Positions 31,574-40,844 of a DNA stretch of 64,000 bases are shown piece by piece; positions within the stretch are counted from its first letter, which is position 1; each line of letters begins with the position of its first letter. The stretch is from Psychrobacter glaciei. GTDB taxonomy: Bacteria > Pseudomonadota > Gammaproteobacteria > Pseudomonadales > Moraxellaceae. The notes beneath the pieces are model-generated. The model had not been told where the DNA came from and ran no database searches. It saw only the letters and a program-made list of their open reading frames with translations. Position numbers and translations under genes: made by a program. Where the stretch lies: positions 496,001 through 560,000 of the forward strand of contig NZ_BMZR01000001.1 of the NCBI RefSeq assembly GCF_014652895.1. The letters run 5' to 3'.

Positions 31574-32347
31574 TTAACCGACAAACGCTCTTTCGACTGC
31601 ATAGTCGGCTTGAACGCCCATGCGTGGTGACACAGTGAGACCGAAACCATCTAAAATCTCAGAGACTTCCGCATTAAACGGCATGCTGCCACATATCATG
31701 ACACGGTCATCGTCTTTGTTAATTGGCGGTAAACCAATGTCTTCAAAGAGTTTGCCTGATCTCATCAAATCGGTAACGCGGCCTTGGTTTCTAAATTCTT
31801 CGCGAGTAACCGTTGGGTAATAAATAAACTTCTCGCGGAACCATTCACCGAAGATTTCATCGTTGGGCAGCTCATTTTCGAACATATCACGATAAGCCAA
31901 GTCATCGACATGGCGTACACCATGCACCATGATGACTTTATCAAAGCGTTCATAGACTTCAGGATCACGTGCCAAGGCCAAAAATGGCGCAAGCCCAGTA
32001 CCAGTCGACAGCATATAAAGATGTTTGGCTGGTAGTAGATCATCTAAGACGAGCGTGCCCGTGGGCTTTTTGCTGACCAACAGCTCATCGCCGACCTTGA
32101 TGTGCTGTAGGCGTGACGTCAAAGGACCATCTGGAACCTTGATAGAGAAGAACTCTAGATGATCTTCGTAGTTAGGGCTAGCAATCGAATAAGCGCGCAA
32201 GAGTGGTCTGCCATCGACAACGATACCAATCATCGCAAACTCGCCATTGCGAAAGCGCAAACCATCGTCACGTGTGGTTTTGATGCTAAATAAGGCATCA
32301 TTCCAATGATGAACCTCTGTGACCGTTTCGGTGCGAAGTTTTGACAT
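31574..32347 (-). CDS. fpr: ferredoxin/flavodoxin-NADP reductase
   Basis: FAD enzyme of 257 residues passing electrons between NADPH and ferredoxin or flavodoxin, feeding iron-sulphur repair and oxidative-stress responses. FAD motif RAYSIASPNYED, NADP motif STGTGLAPFLALARDPE, MICGSMPF, and the C-terminal YAVERAFVG typical of bacterial FPR. GAGGA lies about 5 nt before the start on the minus strand. It stands alone between tRNA-Leu and a MITE. Confidence 0.94.
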   Translation of the reverse strand: MSKLRTETVTEVHHWNDALFSIKTTRDDGLRFRNGEFAMIGIVVDGRPLLRAYSIASPNYEDHLEFFSIKVPDGPLTSRLQHIKVGDELLVSKKPTGTLVLDDLLPAKHLYMLSTGTGLAPFLALARDPEVYERFDKVIMVHGVRHVDDLAYRDMFENELPNDEIFGEWFREKFIYYPTVTREEFRNQGRVTDLMRSGKLFEDIGLPPINKDDDRVMICGSMPFNAEVSEILDGFGLTVSPRMGVQADYAVERAFVG

Positions 32348-32562
32348 AAAGTCCTCGTTAATAAATCACTATTTTTATCGTTAAGTGTAAATGAGTATTA
32401 AATTGAAATTTTCAATGATATGTTTTGGGGGCTAACAATATATAAATGGGTAATCATCAAAATTGCTAATAACGGCTCATACTTTGAAATATCTGTTATC
32501 TATAAACCAATAAGGTCATAAATTTATGAATCAATTTATAAGGTTTTTTTCCACTTTCATAC

Positions 32563-32736
32563 TAGGGCGTGCCCTCAATTCAACCGATAGCGATCTAAAT
32601 GGGCTAAAAGTGGTTAAATCTTGCCAAACATCGTCAATTAGCTAGGTAATATATCGATATTATCTGCGCTATTTTCCTTGTTTGACTGCCATTTACCTCA
32701 CTTTTATCCTCATTTTTAAAATGAGGACACGCCCTA
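32563..32736. mobile_element. MITE family 1, full copy (174 bp)
   Basis: The same body and ends as 22082-22254 (TAGGGCGTGCCCTCA ... TGAGGACACGCCCTA), with TA at each edge. It lies in the 618-bp gap between fpr and trmO, which otherwise holds no gene. Confidence 0.88.
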
Positions 32737-32965
32737 GGAATTGTACAGTAATAGCGAGGGTTTTTATCCTCATGAGCAATACCGCTGTCGTATGAATGCA
32801 AGCCATTCTCAATAAATTTCTCGATCATAATACCAAACTTTAAAATAAAAATCTGTCTAGCAGCCGCTATGTAGCATGATAAAATGGAATATCGTTAGTG
32901 AGTAATTTTGTATGATTGGGCCAATTGTCTTAATAAAGGCCGTTTGCCATCATTGGAGTGGATAT

Positions 32966-33817
32966 ATGTCTGACCATAATGCATCTTTGGATGACCATCA
33001 TCGAGCACCTATTATTGGCTATCATCGTGCGCCGCTTTCACAGAAATTTGGCGCGCCAAGGCAACCGAATTTGGTGGCCTTGACCAGTGTGATTGAGATG
33101 CTAGCGCCTTATGACACGCCAGCGGCATTTATTGGTTTGGAAGCATTTAGTCATATTTGGATCAGTTGGCAGTTTCATCATAATTATGTGGATAAAACCA
33201 ATCACGAGAGTAAAGATAAACAGGTAAATAAAGCAGACAGCCGCTTTCGCCCGCAAGTTCGACCACCAAGGCTTGGGGGCAATCAGAAAATAGGGGTATT
33301 TGCCAGTCGCAGTATGTACCGACCATCCGCTTTGGGATTGTCTGTGGTCAAGTTTGAGCGTATTGAAATAGTACAAGGTCGAGTATTACTTATTATCAGC
33401 GGTGCTGATATGATAGATGGCACGCCCATTATCGATATCAAACCTTATGTGGCTTATAGTGATGCATTAGCGCATGCAAAAAGTGGCTTTGCGCCTTCTG
33501 CACCCACGTCATTAGATGTGACTATAACGGAGTTGGCTTACCATCAATTTACACAAATGGTGGTCAATCAACAGCTTTATAAAGAACCTAGCGAACCATA
33601 TACGGTAGCGGCAGTCATTGACAAGGTAAGAACGCAACTCATACGATCTGATATCGATGCTATCAAAGCATTAATTGCACAAGATCCACGTCCTGCCTAT
33701 CGCCGTGCCGAAGTAAATAAACAGTTTGTTATGCGCTATAAGTCTGTCGATGTCAGTTTTCAGTTAATAGAATCGGGACAGTTGCAGATCACGGACGTTG
33801 TAGCAGTGGTTTTGTAG
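32966..33817 (+). CDS. trmO: tRNA N6-threonylcarbamoyladenosine methyltransferase TrmO
   Basis: SAM-dependent enzyme (TsaA/YaeB/VirR family) that methylates t6A at position 37 of tRNA-Thr. Beta-barrel landmarks: IIGYHRAPLSQKFGAPRQPNLV, GLEAFSHIWISWQFH, RPPRLGGNQKIGVFASRSMYRPSALGLSVV (split motif) and DIKPYVAYSD. ATG at 32966 is chosen because GGAG lies 7 nt before it; an ATG at 32912 lacks a site. Length 283 residues, slightly longer than E. coli TrmO (about 235), with an insert around the third strand. Confidence 0.92.
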   Translation: MSDHNASLDDHHRAPIIGYHRAPLSQKFGAPRQPNLVALTSVIEMLAPYDTPAAFIGLEAFSHIWISWQFHHNYVDKTNHESKDKQVNKADSRFRPQVRPPRLGGNQKIGVFASRSMYRPSALGLSVVKFERIEIVQGRVLLIISGADMIDGTPIIDIKPYVAYSDALAHAKSGFAPSAPTSLDVTITELAYHQFTQMVVNQQLYKEPSEPYTVAAVIDKVRTQLIRSDIDAIKALIAQDPRPAYRRAEVNKQFVMRYKSVDVSFQLIESGQLQITDVVAVVL

Positions 33818-33920
33818 CGTGAGAGAGTAGCGCGTTCTGTATGTCGTTTTTATTTATACCAATTTATCGACATTATAAAACGGTTAGTTTGCAAAAAAAT
33901 TCTAATAAAAGAAGAAAAAT

Positions 33921-35708
33921 ATGTCTGCTCAAAAGTATTCGATCGTGATTGATTTGCGTTGGTGCCTAGATGAATTATTGGCGGATAAGGTGATTGATCA
34001 GCGTGGCTACAATTTGGTGATTACCAGTCGTCGTGATAAGGCGCAGCATCCGCTCCTCACGATTAGTGAATTTGGCTTACCCAATGGACATGCTTTGGAT
34101 AATGAGCAACAACAGAAATTGACACTGCCATGGCTCAATGAATGGCTGGCTGTCAAAGCAGATATGCCGCTCGTACGTATTGATCCTTTAAAAGTTGATG
34201 TGCCAGCCGTCACGCAGTTGATGTCTTTTGAGTATGCGCGCTCACAGCATATTTTGCCGATTGAGGTGACAATTGATGAAGTCGTCATCGGCACCGACCA
34301 GCCTTTTTATAGTGATTGGCATGGCAATATTGAAAAGCTCATTAAGTCTAAAAGTTTTCGTACGGTATTTATCAATCCTGAACAGATCAACCGCTATCGG
34401 CAAGAGTTCTATCAAGTCACGCAAGCGATTGCAGGAGCAAATAGCATCCACAAGCGGGCGGCGGCGGATGTCACCAATGTCGAGGCATTATTGCAATTGG
34501 GTGACAATACCAATCCTGATGCCAATGACCAACATATTGTCAAAGTCGTCGATTGGTTGTTGCAATATGCCTTTGAGCAGCGCGCCAGCGATATTCATTT
34601 AGAGCCTCGCCGTGAGACCGGAAAAGTGCGCTTTCGTATTGATGGCGTGCTACATACCGTCTACGAGATGCCATTGGCTATTATCGTCGCGGTGACGGCG
34701 CGGATTAAAATCTTAGGACGACTAAATGTCGCAGAAAAGCGCAAACCTCAAGATGGACGGCTAAAAACCCGTACGCCAAAGGGTCTAGAAACTGAGCTAC
34801 GCCTATCGACGATGCCGACTGCTTTTGGCGAAAAACTGGTCATGCGGGTATTTGACCCAGAAGTGCTGGTGCGCTCGTTTGCTCAGCTTGGTTTGTCAGG
34901 TAAGCAGCTTGATACTTGGCATGAGCTGACTGCGCATCCAAACGGCATTATCTTGGTCACGGGTCCGACTGGCTCAGGTAAGACCACGACGTTATACAGT
35001 ACGCTTAAGCAGCTCGCCACTGAGCAGGTCAATGTTTGTACGATTGAAGACCCGATCGAGATGATTGAGCCAGCCTTTAACCAAATGCAGGTGAATCCAG
35101 GGGTTGATTTGCACTTCGCTGATGGTATTCGCTCGTTGATGCGGCAAGATCCAGACATCATTATGGTTGGTGAGATTCGCGATGCTGAGACTGCCAATAT
35201 GGCAGTGCAAGCATCACTGACTGGGCATTTGGTGCTCTCGACGTTGCATACCAATGATGCGCCAAGTTCACTCACTCGCTTGCATGATTTGGGCATTCAG
35301 CCGTTTTTAACCTCAGCGACCATATTAGGCGTCATGGCACAGCGTCTACTACGGACATTATGTCCGCACTGCAAAAAAGCGCTGGACGTGACTCCAGATA
35401 GTGAAATTGCAATTCAATGGCAGGAATTGGTTCAGCCTTGGCGCGCGCCCGTGCCAGCACAAATCTATATGGCGCAGGGCTGCGAGCATTGCCGTCATAC
35501 AGGCTATCAAGGTCGAATCGGTCTGTATGAAATTATGCCGCTATCGAATGAGCTCAAAAAACTGGTCGCTGCTGATGCCAATTTGGACGTGCTAAAGCAG
35601 CAAGCGTATCGCGAAGGTGTGCAGCCGTTGCGCTTATCGGGCGCAAAGCGCATCAGTGAAGGCGTGACAACCTTAGAAGAGGTGATGCGAGTAGTGCCAT
35701 TGCATTGA
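33921..35708 (+). CDS. gspE: type II secretion ATPase GspE
   Basis: Cytoplasmic motor ATPase (595 residues) that drives the pseudopilus and so protein secretion through the outer membrane. N-terminal domain (about 1-180), then the core: Walker A GPTGSGKTT (348-356), an Asp box, Walker B in MRQDPDIIMVGEIRD, a His box LSTLHTND, and the zinc-binding tetracysteine of GspE/PilB (LCPHCKK, CEHCRHTG). It could be mistaken for PilB, but no pilC or pilD lies beside it and gspH-K lie 3 kb downstream on the same strand. TrmO precedes it by 103 nt. Confidence 0.87.
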   Translation: MSAQKYSIVIDLRWCLDELLADKVIDQRGYNLVITSRRDKAQHPLLTISEFGLPNGHALDNEQQQKLTLPWLNEWLAVKADMPLVRIDPLKVDVPAVTQLMSFEYARSQHILPIEVTIDEVVIGTDQPFYSDWHGNIEKLIKSKSFRTVFINPEQINRYRQEFYQVTQAIAGANSIHKRAAADVTNVEALLQLGDNTNPDANDQHIVKVVDWLLQYAFEQRASDIHLEPRRETGKVRFRIDGVLHTVYEMPLAIIVAVTARIKILGRLNVAEKRKPQDGRLKTRTPKGLETELRLSTMPTAFGEKLVMRVFDPEVLVRSFAQLGLSGKQLDTWHELTAHPNGIILVTGPTGSGKTTTLYSTLKQLATEQVNVCTIEDPIEMIEPAFNQMQVNPGVDLHFADGIRSLMRQDPDIIMVGEIRDAETANMAVQASLTGHLVLSTLHTNDAPSSLTRLHDLGIQPFLTSATILGVMAQRLLRTLCPHCKKALDVTPDSEIAIQWQELVQPWRAPVPAQIYMAQGCEHCRHTGYQGRIGLYEIMPLSNELKKLVAADANLDVLKQQAYREGVQPLRLSGAKRISEGVTTLEEVMRVVPLH

Positions 35709-35761
35709 CCTTAAATAGCCAATGCTCGCTGTGGTAAAACGTCGCTTTATGACTTGATTAT

Positions 35762-36427
35762 TTAACGCTCCCAGCGTACATTTTGACGAATAATTTTGGC
35801 TGGTGTACCAGCAATCATGCAGTTGGGCGTCTCGACTGGTTTATTGACAAATGCCCCTGCTGCAATGATACAACCGCTGGCGATAGAGACGTTTTTAGAG
35901 ATGGTCACATTGGCGGCGATCCAAATATGGTCTCCTAAAATGACGTCTGTATGTGCCTTATTCACTCGCGCGTTAGTGTCTATATCATAGACCTTGTGAA
36001 CGTCAGTCGCTCGAATTTCGATACCACGTGATATCATGCATGATTGACCAATGGTCACACTTTTATCGCGAGCCAAAATATAGCAATCAATAGCGGTGGT
36101 ATGATGACCGATATAAATATGCAGATGATTACCGACAACCAATAATTGCCCCGAAAACTTAACCTGCTCTCCAATCGTGACTTGATTATGGTTGCCATTG
36201 ATGTCAATTTTTAACTGATTAAATTTGCCACCCTGACCGATAGTGATTTGATTGTCATGACCTTTACGAATAGTGATGGTCGAATTACCAATGATGCGCG
36301 CGTCTTTAGCAATGCTAATATGATTATCGTGCCCTTTATCTTGTAATAAAAACCGCTTTTTGTATAACCGTTTGGGTAACAATGCTTTTATGATTGGAGA
36401 AAGGCTGATGGTTTTTTTGTGGTTCAT
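35762..36427 (-). CDS. hexapeptide-repeat acyltransferase
   Basis: A 221-residue left-handed beta-helix protein, probably transferring an acetyl group to a cell-surface sugar. Repeated I-x-G-x-x/N-x-x-I patterns fill about residues 40-200 (IGNSTITIRKGHDNQITIG), and it ends with the typical ILGDHIWIAANVTISKNVSI and IAGTPAKII motifs. The first half has an unusual run of HDNxI(T/S)I repeats. It converges with gspE across 53 nt and no sugar-synthesis genes lie nearby, so the acceptor is unknown. Confidence 0.82.
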   Translation of the reverse strand: MNHKKTISLSPIIKALLPKRLYKKRFLLQDKGHDNHISIAKDARIIGNSTITIRKGHDNQITIGQGGKFNQLKIDINGNHNQVTIGEQVKFSGQLLVVGNHLHIYIGHHTTAIDCYILARDKSVTIGQSCMISRGIEIRATDVHKVYDIDTNARVNKAHTDVILGDHIWIAANVTISKNVSIASGCIIAAGAFVNKPVETPNCMIAGTPAKIIRQNVRWER

Positions 36428-36750
36428 AATAAAAGGCTTATGAGAAGTGAGTAGAAGGCGTAATGTTTTCGCTAGCGCATGGCTTTTATGGTTGGTTAGC
36501 TGTCTTTATATCAAGACTCATGTCAAGGCTCATGTCAAAACTCATGTCAAGAATATAGTCAGTTTTGATACCGTTTCAGACACGATTAACCATACCTCGG
36601 ATAGTGTACCGCTAAACTTTACTTGAAAACAGCTGCCTTTGGGACAATAGATACGAGTATCACTAATACGATTGTTATCAATACGATTGTCACTTTGAAG
36701 ACTTATCCCTAATATTTTTTATTTATTCATTTTTCTTAACGAGAGTATTT
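36428..36750. other. 323-bp gap with short tandem repeats
   Basis: No gene is seen. A 12-bp unit (CAAGACTCATGT and variants) is repeated three times at 36512-36547, and CAATACGATTGT-like words recur near 36667-36692. The tatD promoter should lie here but no box is clear. Confidence 0.6.
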
Positions 36751-37539
36751 ATGTTTACTGATAGCCATTGCCATCTTAATCGTCTAGATTTAACCAAGTA
36801 TGATGGTCAATTGTCTGGTGCGATTGACGCAATGAAAGCCGCCAATGTCACTCGGGCAATGGCGATTATGTGTGATTTTGCTGAATATGATGAGATTGCC
36901 CATATCGTCAGCACCTATGGCGATGAGACGCTAAATCTTGGCATGAGCGTCGGTATCCATCCTTGTGAAGATATCAGTATCTTGCAATCAGCGACGGTCG
37001 AGCGTTTGATCGAAACGGCTGATGCCGACCATGTATGGGCGATTGGGGAAACGGGGCTGGATTATTATTGGTCAACTGAAAATAAAAAAGAGCAGCAAGC
37101 CAGCCTTGCCCGTCATATTCATGCAAGCCAAAGCCTGAAAAAACCACTCGTCATACATATGCGCGATGCCAAAGAAGATACGATTGATATCTTAAAGGCG
37201 GAAGGCGCTGAGCACGGCATCATTCATTGCTTTACCGAAGATTGGGAGACAGCCAAGCGGGCGCTAGATTTAGGGTTTTATATCTCGTTCTCAGGTATTG
37301 TCAGTTTCAAAAGCGCACAAACCATCAAAGATGCCGCAAAAAACATGCCTAGAGACCGACTGCTTATCGAAACCGACAGTCCTTATCTAGCACCTGTACC
37401 TAAGCGTGGTAAACCCAACGAGCCAGCCTATGTACCCTACGTGGCAAGTTGTTTGGCAGATATGTATGGTTGTAGTAGTGATGAGGTTGGGGCATTGACC
37501 GCAAAAAACTTTGAAAATTTACTGGCACAGTACCATTAA
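36751..37539 (+). CDS. TatD-family metal-dependent deoxyribonuclease
   Basis: TIM-barrel amidohydrolase-fold nuclease of 262 residues. Metal ligands are seen in FTDSHCHLNRLD, the Glu in AIGETGLDYYW, His in LVIHMRDA and GIIHCFTEDW, and Asp in LLIETDSPYLAPVP. This length and pattern match the YcfH/TatD group, single-strand 3'-5' exonucleases involved in DNA repair or degradation. Single gene with GAGAG upstream. Confidence 0.93.
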   Translation: MFTDSHCHLNRLDLTKYDGQLSGAIDAMKAANVTRAMAIMCDFAEYDEIAHIVSTYGDETLNLGMSVGIHPCEDISILQSATVERLIETADADHVWAIGETGLDYYWSTENKKEQQASLARHIHASQSLKKPLVIHMRDAKEDTIDILKAEGAEHGIIHCFTEDWETAKRALDLGFYISFSGIVSFKSAQTIKDAAKNMPRDRLLIETDSPYLAPVPKRGKPNEPAYVPYVASCLADMYGCSSDEVGALTAKNFENLLAQYH

Positions 37540-37772
37540 AATCGTTATGCTATGACCACTCAGTCATTTATTAGATAGTCTTATTACTTTACGCTATTTG
37601 TACTTATTATCCCGAGCGTAAGCATATGATTATGAATGACTATTTAGCAAACATAAGCATATCTCCTTTGGTGGTTTTCGAGTAGACTTTGTATGACCTC
37701 ATACGCTTGTCACCGACGCACTAATCCATACGAGGGTCATATGTTTAATCTTGTCAGGTTTTAGGAGAGATT

Positions 37773-38456
37773 ATGAGTCGTCAGCATCAGTTCAAGGCAC
37801 GAGAAGAAAATATCTTAGCGATGGCAGAGCAATTGCTACTTGAGTCAGGCGATGGTGATATCACTTTAGACAGTTTGGCGGATCAGCTAGACTTAGCTAA
37901 AGGGACGCTATATAAGCATTTCTCCAGTAAAGATGAGCTCTATTTGCGTATTATTATCCGCTATGAAGAGCAGTTGTTTGAGATTAATCGAATTGATGAT
38001 TGTCCTTCGGCAGGCGTTGCTCGTATGATTTTTCAGCAACTGTTTAATCCACAAAAAGCCATGCTACTCAATCAAATCGAAGAGCGTTTAGCAGCATCGG
38101 TGACGGGGCTTAATCGTTTATTTGGCGAGCTGTATGATATTCGTCGTCAGCGTATGAAGCGTCTGATTGATATCATCAGTGCTTATCTAAAGGATGAGCA
38201 CAGTAACTTGAGTACGCGTGACTATTTGTCCTCTATTTGGGCGATGGGTCAAGGCGGTGCGGGACTATTAAACTCAAGCTTTTATCAGCGCTACTTGGGT
38301 CGCCGTGATACCCTGCGTTATGCTTTTGTCCAGCAAATGCTTGAGTTGCCTAGTCATTATCCTGCCGACGACGAAGAAGTCATGGATGAAGATATGCAAG
38401 AGCTGGTAGAGCAAATTGATACTGAGTCAGAAGAACATCGAAATACCAATTACTAG
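37773..38456 (+). CDS. TetR-family transcriptional regulator
   Basis: Protein of 227 residues with a TetR helix-turn-helix (about 12-60: ITLDSLADQLDLAKGTLYKHFSSKDELY) and a helical ligand domain. The C-terminus is highly acidic (EEVMDEDMQELVEQIDTESEEH). AGGAGA lies 5 nt before the ATG. It lies 194 nt before the gspH gene on the same strand, with a hairpin and a MITE-end fragment between, so control of secretion genes is possible but not shown. Confidence 0.88.
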   Translation: MSRQHQFKAREENILAMAEQLLLESGDGDITLDSLADQLDLAKGTLYKHFSSKDELYLRIIIRYEEQLFEINRIDDCPSAGVARMIFQQLFNPQKAMLLNQIEERLAASVTGLNRLFGELYDIRRQRMKRLIDIISAYLKDEHSNLSTRDYLSSIWAMGQGGAGLLNSSFYQRYLGRRDTLRYAFVQQMLELPSHYPADDEEVMDEDMQELVEQIDTESEEHRNTNY

Positions 38457-38490
38457 AGCCTGTAGTCGTTTACATAAATTTAAAAGCATC

Positions 38491-38518
38491 CGTGTTGCAA
38501 TATTTTTATTGCAACACG
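38491..38518. terminator. perfect 12-bp hairpin after the TetR gene
   Basis: CGTGTTGCAATA pairs with TATTGCAACACG around TTTT, 35 nt after the stop codon. It lacks a T-run, so termination is only probable. Confidence 0.5.
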
Positions 38519-38616
38519 CCAAAGTTGCCAAGGTTTGAGTGACGAGAACTCTCAAGAAATTACGCTCTGTGTAAGCCTACTATATCTACCACTCTGCTAT
38601 GTTTACCACTTTATAT

Positions 38617-38627
38617 AACAGACCCTA
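38617..38627. repeat. 11-bp fragment of a MITE family 2 end
   Basis: AACAGACCCTA equals the right terminus of the element at 15715-15983, oriented the same way. No other part of the element is seen nearby. The match is short and could be chance. Confidence 0.35.
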
Positions 38628-38649
38628 ATCATAGGCCAATAGGTGCAAT

Positions 38650-39462
38650 ATGCCGGTCACTGCTAAGACTCAGTCCAGTTCAGTGGTCGCTTGCCATTTA
38701 GGCTTAGCAAGTCAACACTTACTATATACTGAAAAGGCTAATAGTTCGGTCGCTCGTACCGGCTGCAATGTCGCTATAGTAAAAACTCCTCCCGTTTTAT
38801 CCTCTAAAATATCAAAAAACACCCATGCGCAAGCTGGTTTTACCCTCGTTGAAATCGTGGTAGTGGTGGTGATTCTGTCCATCTTTGCTGGCATGATGAG
38901 CTTGTCAGTTGGTAGTAGTGAGTCCCGAAAAAACCGTGCCTTTTATGAACACCTTACCGATTCATTGAGTTACGTTCGGCTGTTATCAGCTGAGCGTATG
39001 CAGCCAATGGGCTTAAGCCTGCAAGCGAATAAACAAAGTCAATTAAATCCGGTCATCGTCACCTTATCGAATCCTTATATTGCCTATCAAACCGCTGATA
39101 TCACCTCAGACGGTACGGACAGCCGTCCCAAAAACGCTATGGAATTGTCTACAGATTTGTCGGGTACGAAAGGCGAAATACCAACGCCAAGTTGGGAGGT
39201 TGAACCAGAAGTCACGTTGCCTGAAATGCCTGATGGGGTTAGTTTGAGTGTGCAAAGCTTAGATGCTGGCAACGCTGTAAATGCTGGACAAAATCAGACG
39301 CTACAGCCTTGGTTTACCGATCAGACGGTACCTCAAATACTCTGGTTTGGCACCGGGCAAGCAACGCCTGTAACGATCGAAGTACGTCATAATTCGCGTT
39401 TGGTGGGTGAGGTAATTACCATCATGCCGGACGGTAGTATGTCGTTAGGACAAGGACTGTAG
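38650..39462 (+). CDS. gspH: type II secretion minor pseudopilin GspH
   Basis: Minor pseudopilin of the type II secretion pseudopilus tip. The prepilin peptidase site is AQAG-FTLVEIVVVVVILSIF (Gly63/Phe64, Glu at +5), followed by one hydrophobic helix and a GspH/FimT-like C-terminal domain. The leader before the cleavage site is 62 residues, far longer than usual (under 20). The only other in-frame start before the site is a GTG at 38683; no start nearer the site is in frame. It opens the gspH-I-J-K run, with 3 nt to gspI. Confidence 0.85.
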   Translation: MPVTAKTQSSSVVACHLGLASQHLLYTEKANSSVARTGCNVAIVKTPPVLSSKISKNTHAQAGFTLVEIVVVVVILSIFAGMMSLSVGSSESRKNRAFYEHLTDSLSYVRLLSAERMQPMGLSLQANKQSQLNPVIVTLSNPYIAYQTADITSDGTDSRPKNAMELSTDLSGTKGEIPTPSWEVEPEVTLPEMPDGVSLSVQSLDAGNAVNAGQNQTLQPWFTDQTVPQILWFGTGQATPVTIEVRHNSRLVGEVITIMPDGSMSLGQGL

Positions 39463-39465
39463 CTG

Positions 39466-39957
39466 ATGGTTAAGTTATCAAAATTGCCTATCAATTCGGC
39501 TACTAGGCCTAGCGAAGATACCTTTTTAAAGTCGACACGCGAAAGCGGTTTTACCTTAATTGAAGTGATGGTCGCATTAGCGATTTTAGCTGTCGTCGCT
39601 GTCGCTGCTAGCCGTGCCAGCAGTGCGTATCTCAGCTCGGTTGATGTGTTGCGTACCCGTACGCTGGCTCATTTCGTTGCTCAAAATGCGGCGGCTGATC
39701 TACAGATTCAAGAGACATGGCTGACCGCCAATCGCAGCCAAACGCTTAATGCGCAAGGTCGGGATTGGCAAGTAGTGATGACAGTCGGTGATACCATTAC
39801 CCCAGCATTGAAACAAGTTACTATCGCTGTCGCGCCTATTATCGATGGACAGACAGGCAACACAGTGACGGATATTAAGGTGTTGTTAAGTAATACAGAA
39901 CAGGATGTGGGTAGTTTGGATTTAGCGAACCCAAATTCAAGTGGAGGTAACCCGTGA
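39466..39957 (+). CDS. gspI: type II secretion minor pseudopilin GspI
   Basis: Minor pseudopilin of 163 residues, part of the GspH-I-J-K tip that primes pseudopilus assembly. Cleavage site RESG-FTLIEVMVALAILAVVA (Gly28/Phe29) with Glu at +5, then the GspI globular domain. AAGGA lies 8 nt before the ATG. The stop overlaps the GTG start of gspJ by four bases (GTGA), which points to translational coupling. Confidence 0.9.
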   Translation: MVKLSKLPINSATRPSEDTFLKSTRESGFTLIEVMVALAILAVVAVAASRASSAYLSSVDVLRTRTLAHFVAQNAAADLQIQETWLTANRSQTLNAQGRDWQVVMTVGDTITPALKQVTIAVAPIIDGQTGNTVTDIKVLLSNTEQDVGSLDLANPNSSGGNP

Positions 39958-40802
39958 GACAGCAGCGCGGCTTTACCTTACTTGAGCTGATGGTCGCTAT
40001 GGCAATATTTGCGATGCTGGCAGTGGCTGGTTGGCAAGTGTTTGATAGTGTGAACCGCGCCCGTGAGCGCGCACAATTTCATGCTGATAATCTGGCTGTC
40101 TTGCAATATGCCTATTTGCAGCTACAACAAGATATGGGGCAAATTATCCCTTATCAGTTACCCACGACGCAAGATGCCCGTGCTCAAGATACCCGTACTC
40201 AAGATATTAGTGTCGCAAATAGTGGCAACGAAAGCAGCCAAGACAACGTGATAGAGCCTGAGCCTTTTATGAGCCTAGATGGCGAGCGTGTCAGCTTCGT
40301 ACGCTTTGCAGATCCTGACCCACGCTACCAAAGCAGTACCAGTATGCAGCACGTCGAATATATTTTTGCCGATGAGCGCTTGATTCGCCGTCAATATACC
40401 AGCCTCGCAACGGGGCCTGATAGCGTTAGTTTGGATAGTGTATTGTTGGAAGGGGTGACCGCAGCACGCTGGCAGGCCTATTTACCAGAGATAGCGACAA
40501 AGTTCCCTGACGAAAACAGTGGCAATAACAACAATACGAATAGCGCCTCTGGGCAAACGACTAATACAGCGAGTAGCCAAGCTGAGGCTAAGTTATTACC
40601 AAAAGGTGTTGCTGTCAGCTTCACTTATCAAGATATGCCTATCACTTGGCAATGGGCACTTGCGCCGCAGCCATTCCCTCGTAGTAGTATGCAAAATACA
40701 CCTAATAGTAAAAATGATAACAGCAACGATAATGGCAGCAATAACGATAATACTAATGGTAGCAATACTGCTAACGCTGGTGTGGGCAATGCTAATTTAT
40801 AA
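39954..40802 (+). CDS. gspJ: type II secretion minor pseudopilin GspJ
   Basis: Minor pseudopilin of 282 residues with a very short leader: MRQQRG-FTLLELMVAMAIFAMLA. The globular part includes the GspJ-like segments ERVSFVRFADPD and VEYIFADERLIRRQYTS. The C-terminus is a long Asn/Ser-rich tail (about 235-282), unusual for GspJ. The GTG start overlaps the gspI stop. Confidence 0.9.
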   Translation: MRQQRGFTLLELMVAMAIFAMLAVAGWQVFDSVNRARERAQFHADNLAVLQYAYLQLQQDMGQIIPYQLPTTQDARAQDTRTQDISVANSGNESSQDNVIEPEPFMSLDGERVSFVRFADPDPRYQSSTSMQHVEYIFADERLIRRQYTSLATGPDSVSLDSVLLEGVTAARWQAYLPEIATKFPDENSGNNNNTNSASGQTTNTASSQAEAKLLPKGVAVSFTYQDMPITWQWALAPQPFPRSSMQNTPNSKNDNSNDNGSNNDNTNGSNTANAGVGNANL

Positions 40803-40844
40803 GGTATTGAAAATGTGCCCTTGTACCAATCAGAGAGGTCGCTT

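Noticed and set aside
32634-32828. 64-codon ORF on the minus strand upstream of trmO
   Set aside because: Most of it lies in the MITE body and its flank; no ribosome-binding site and no similarity to known proteins.
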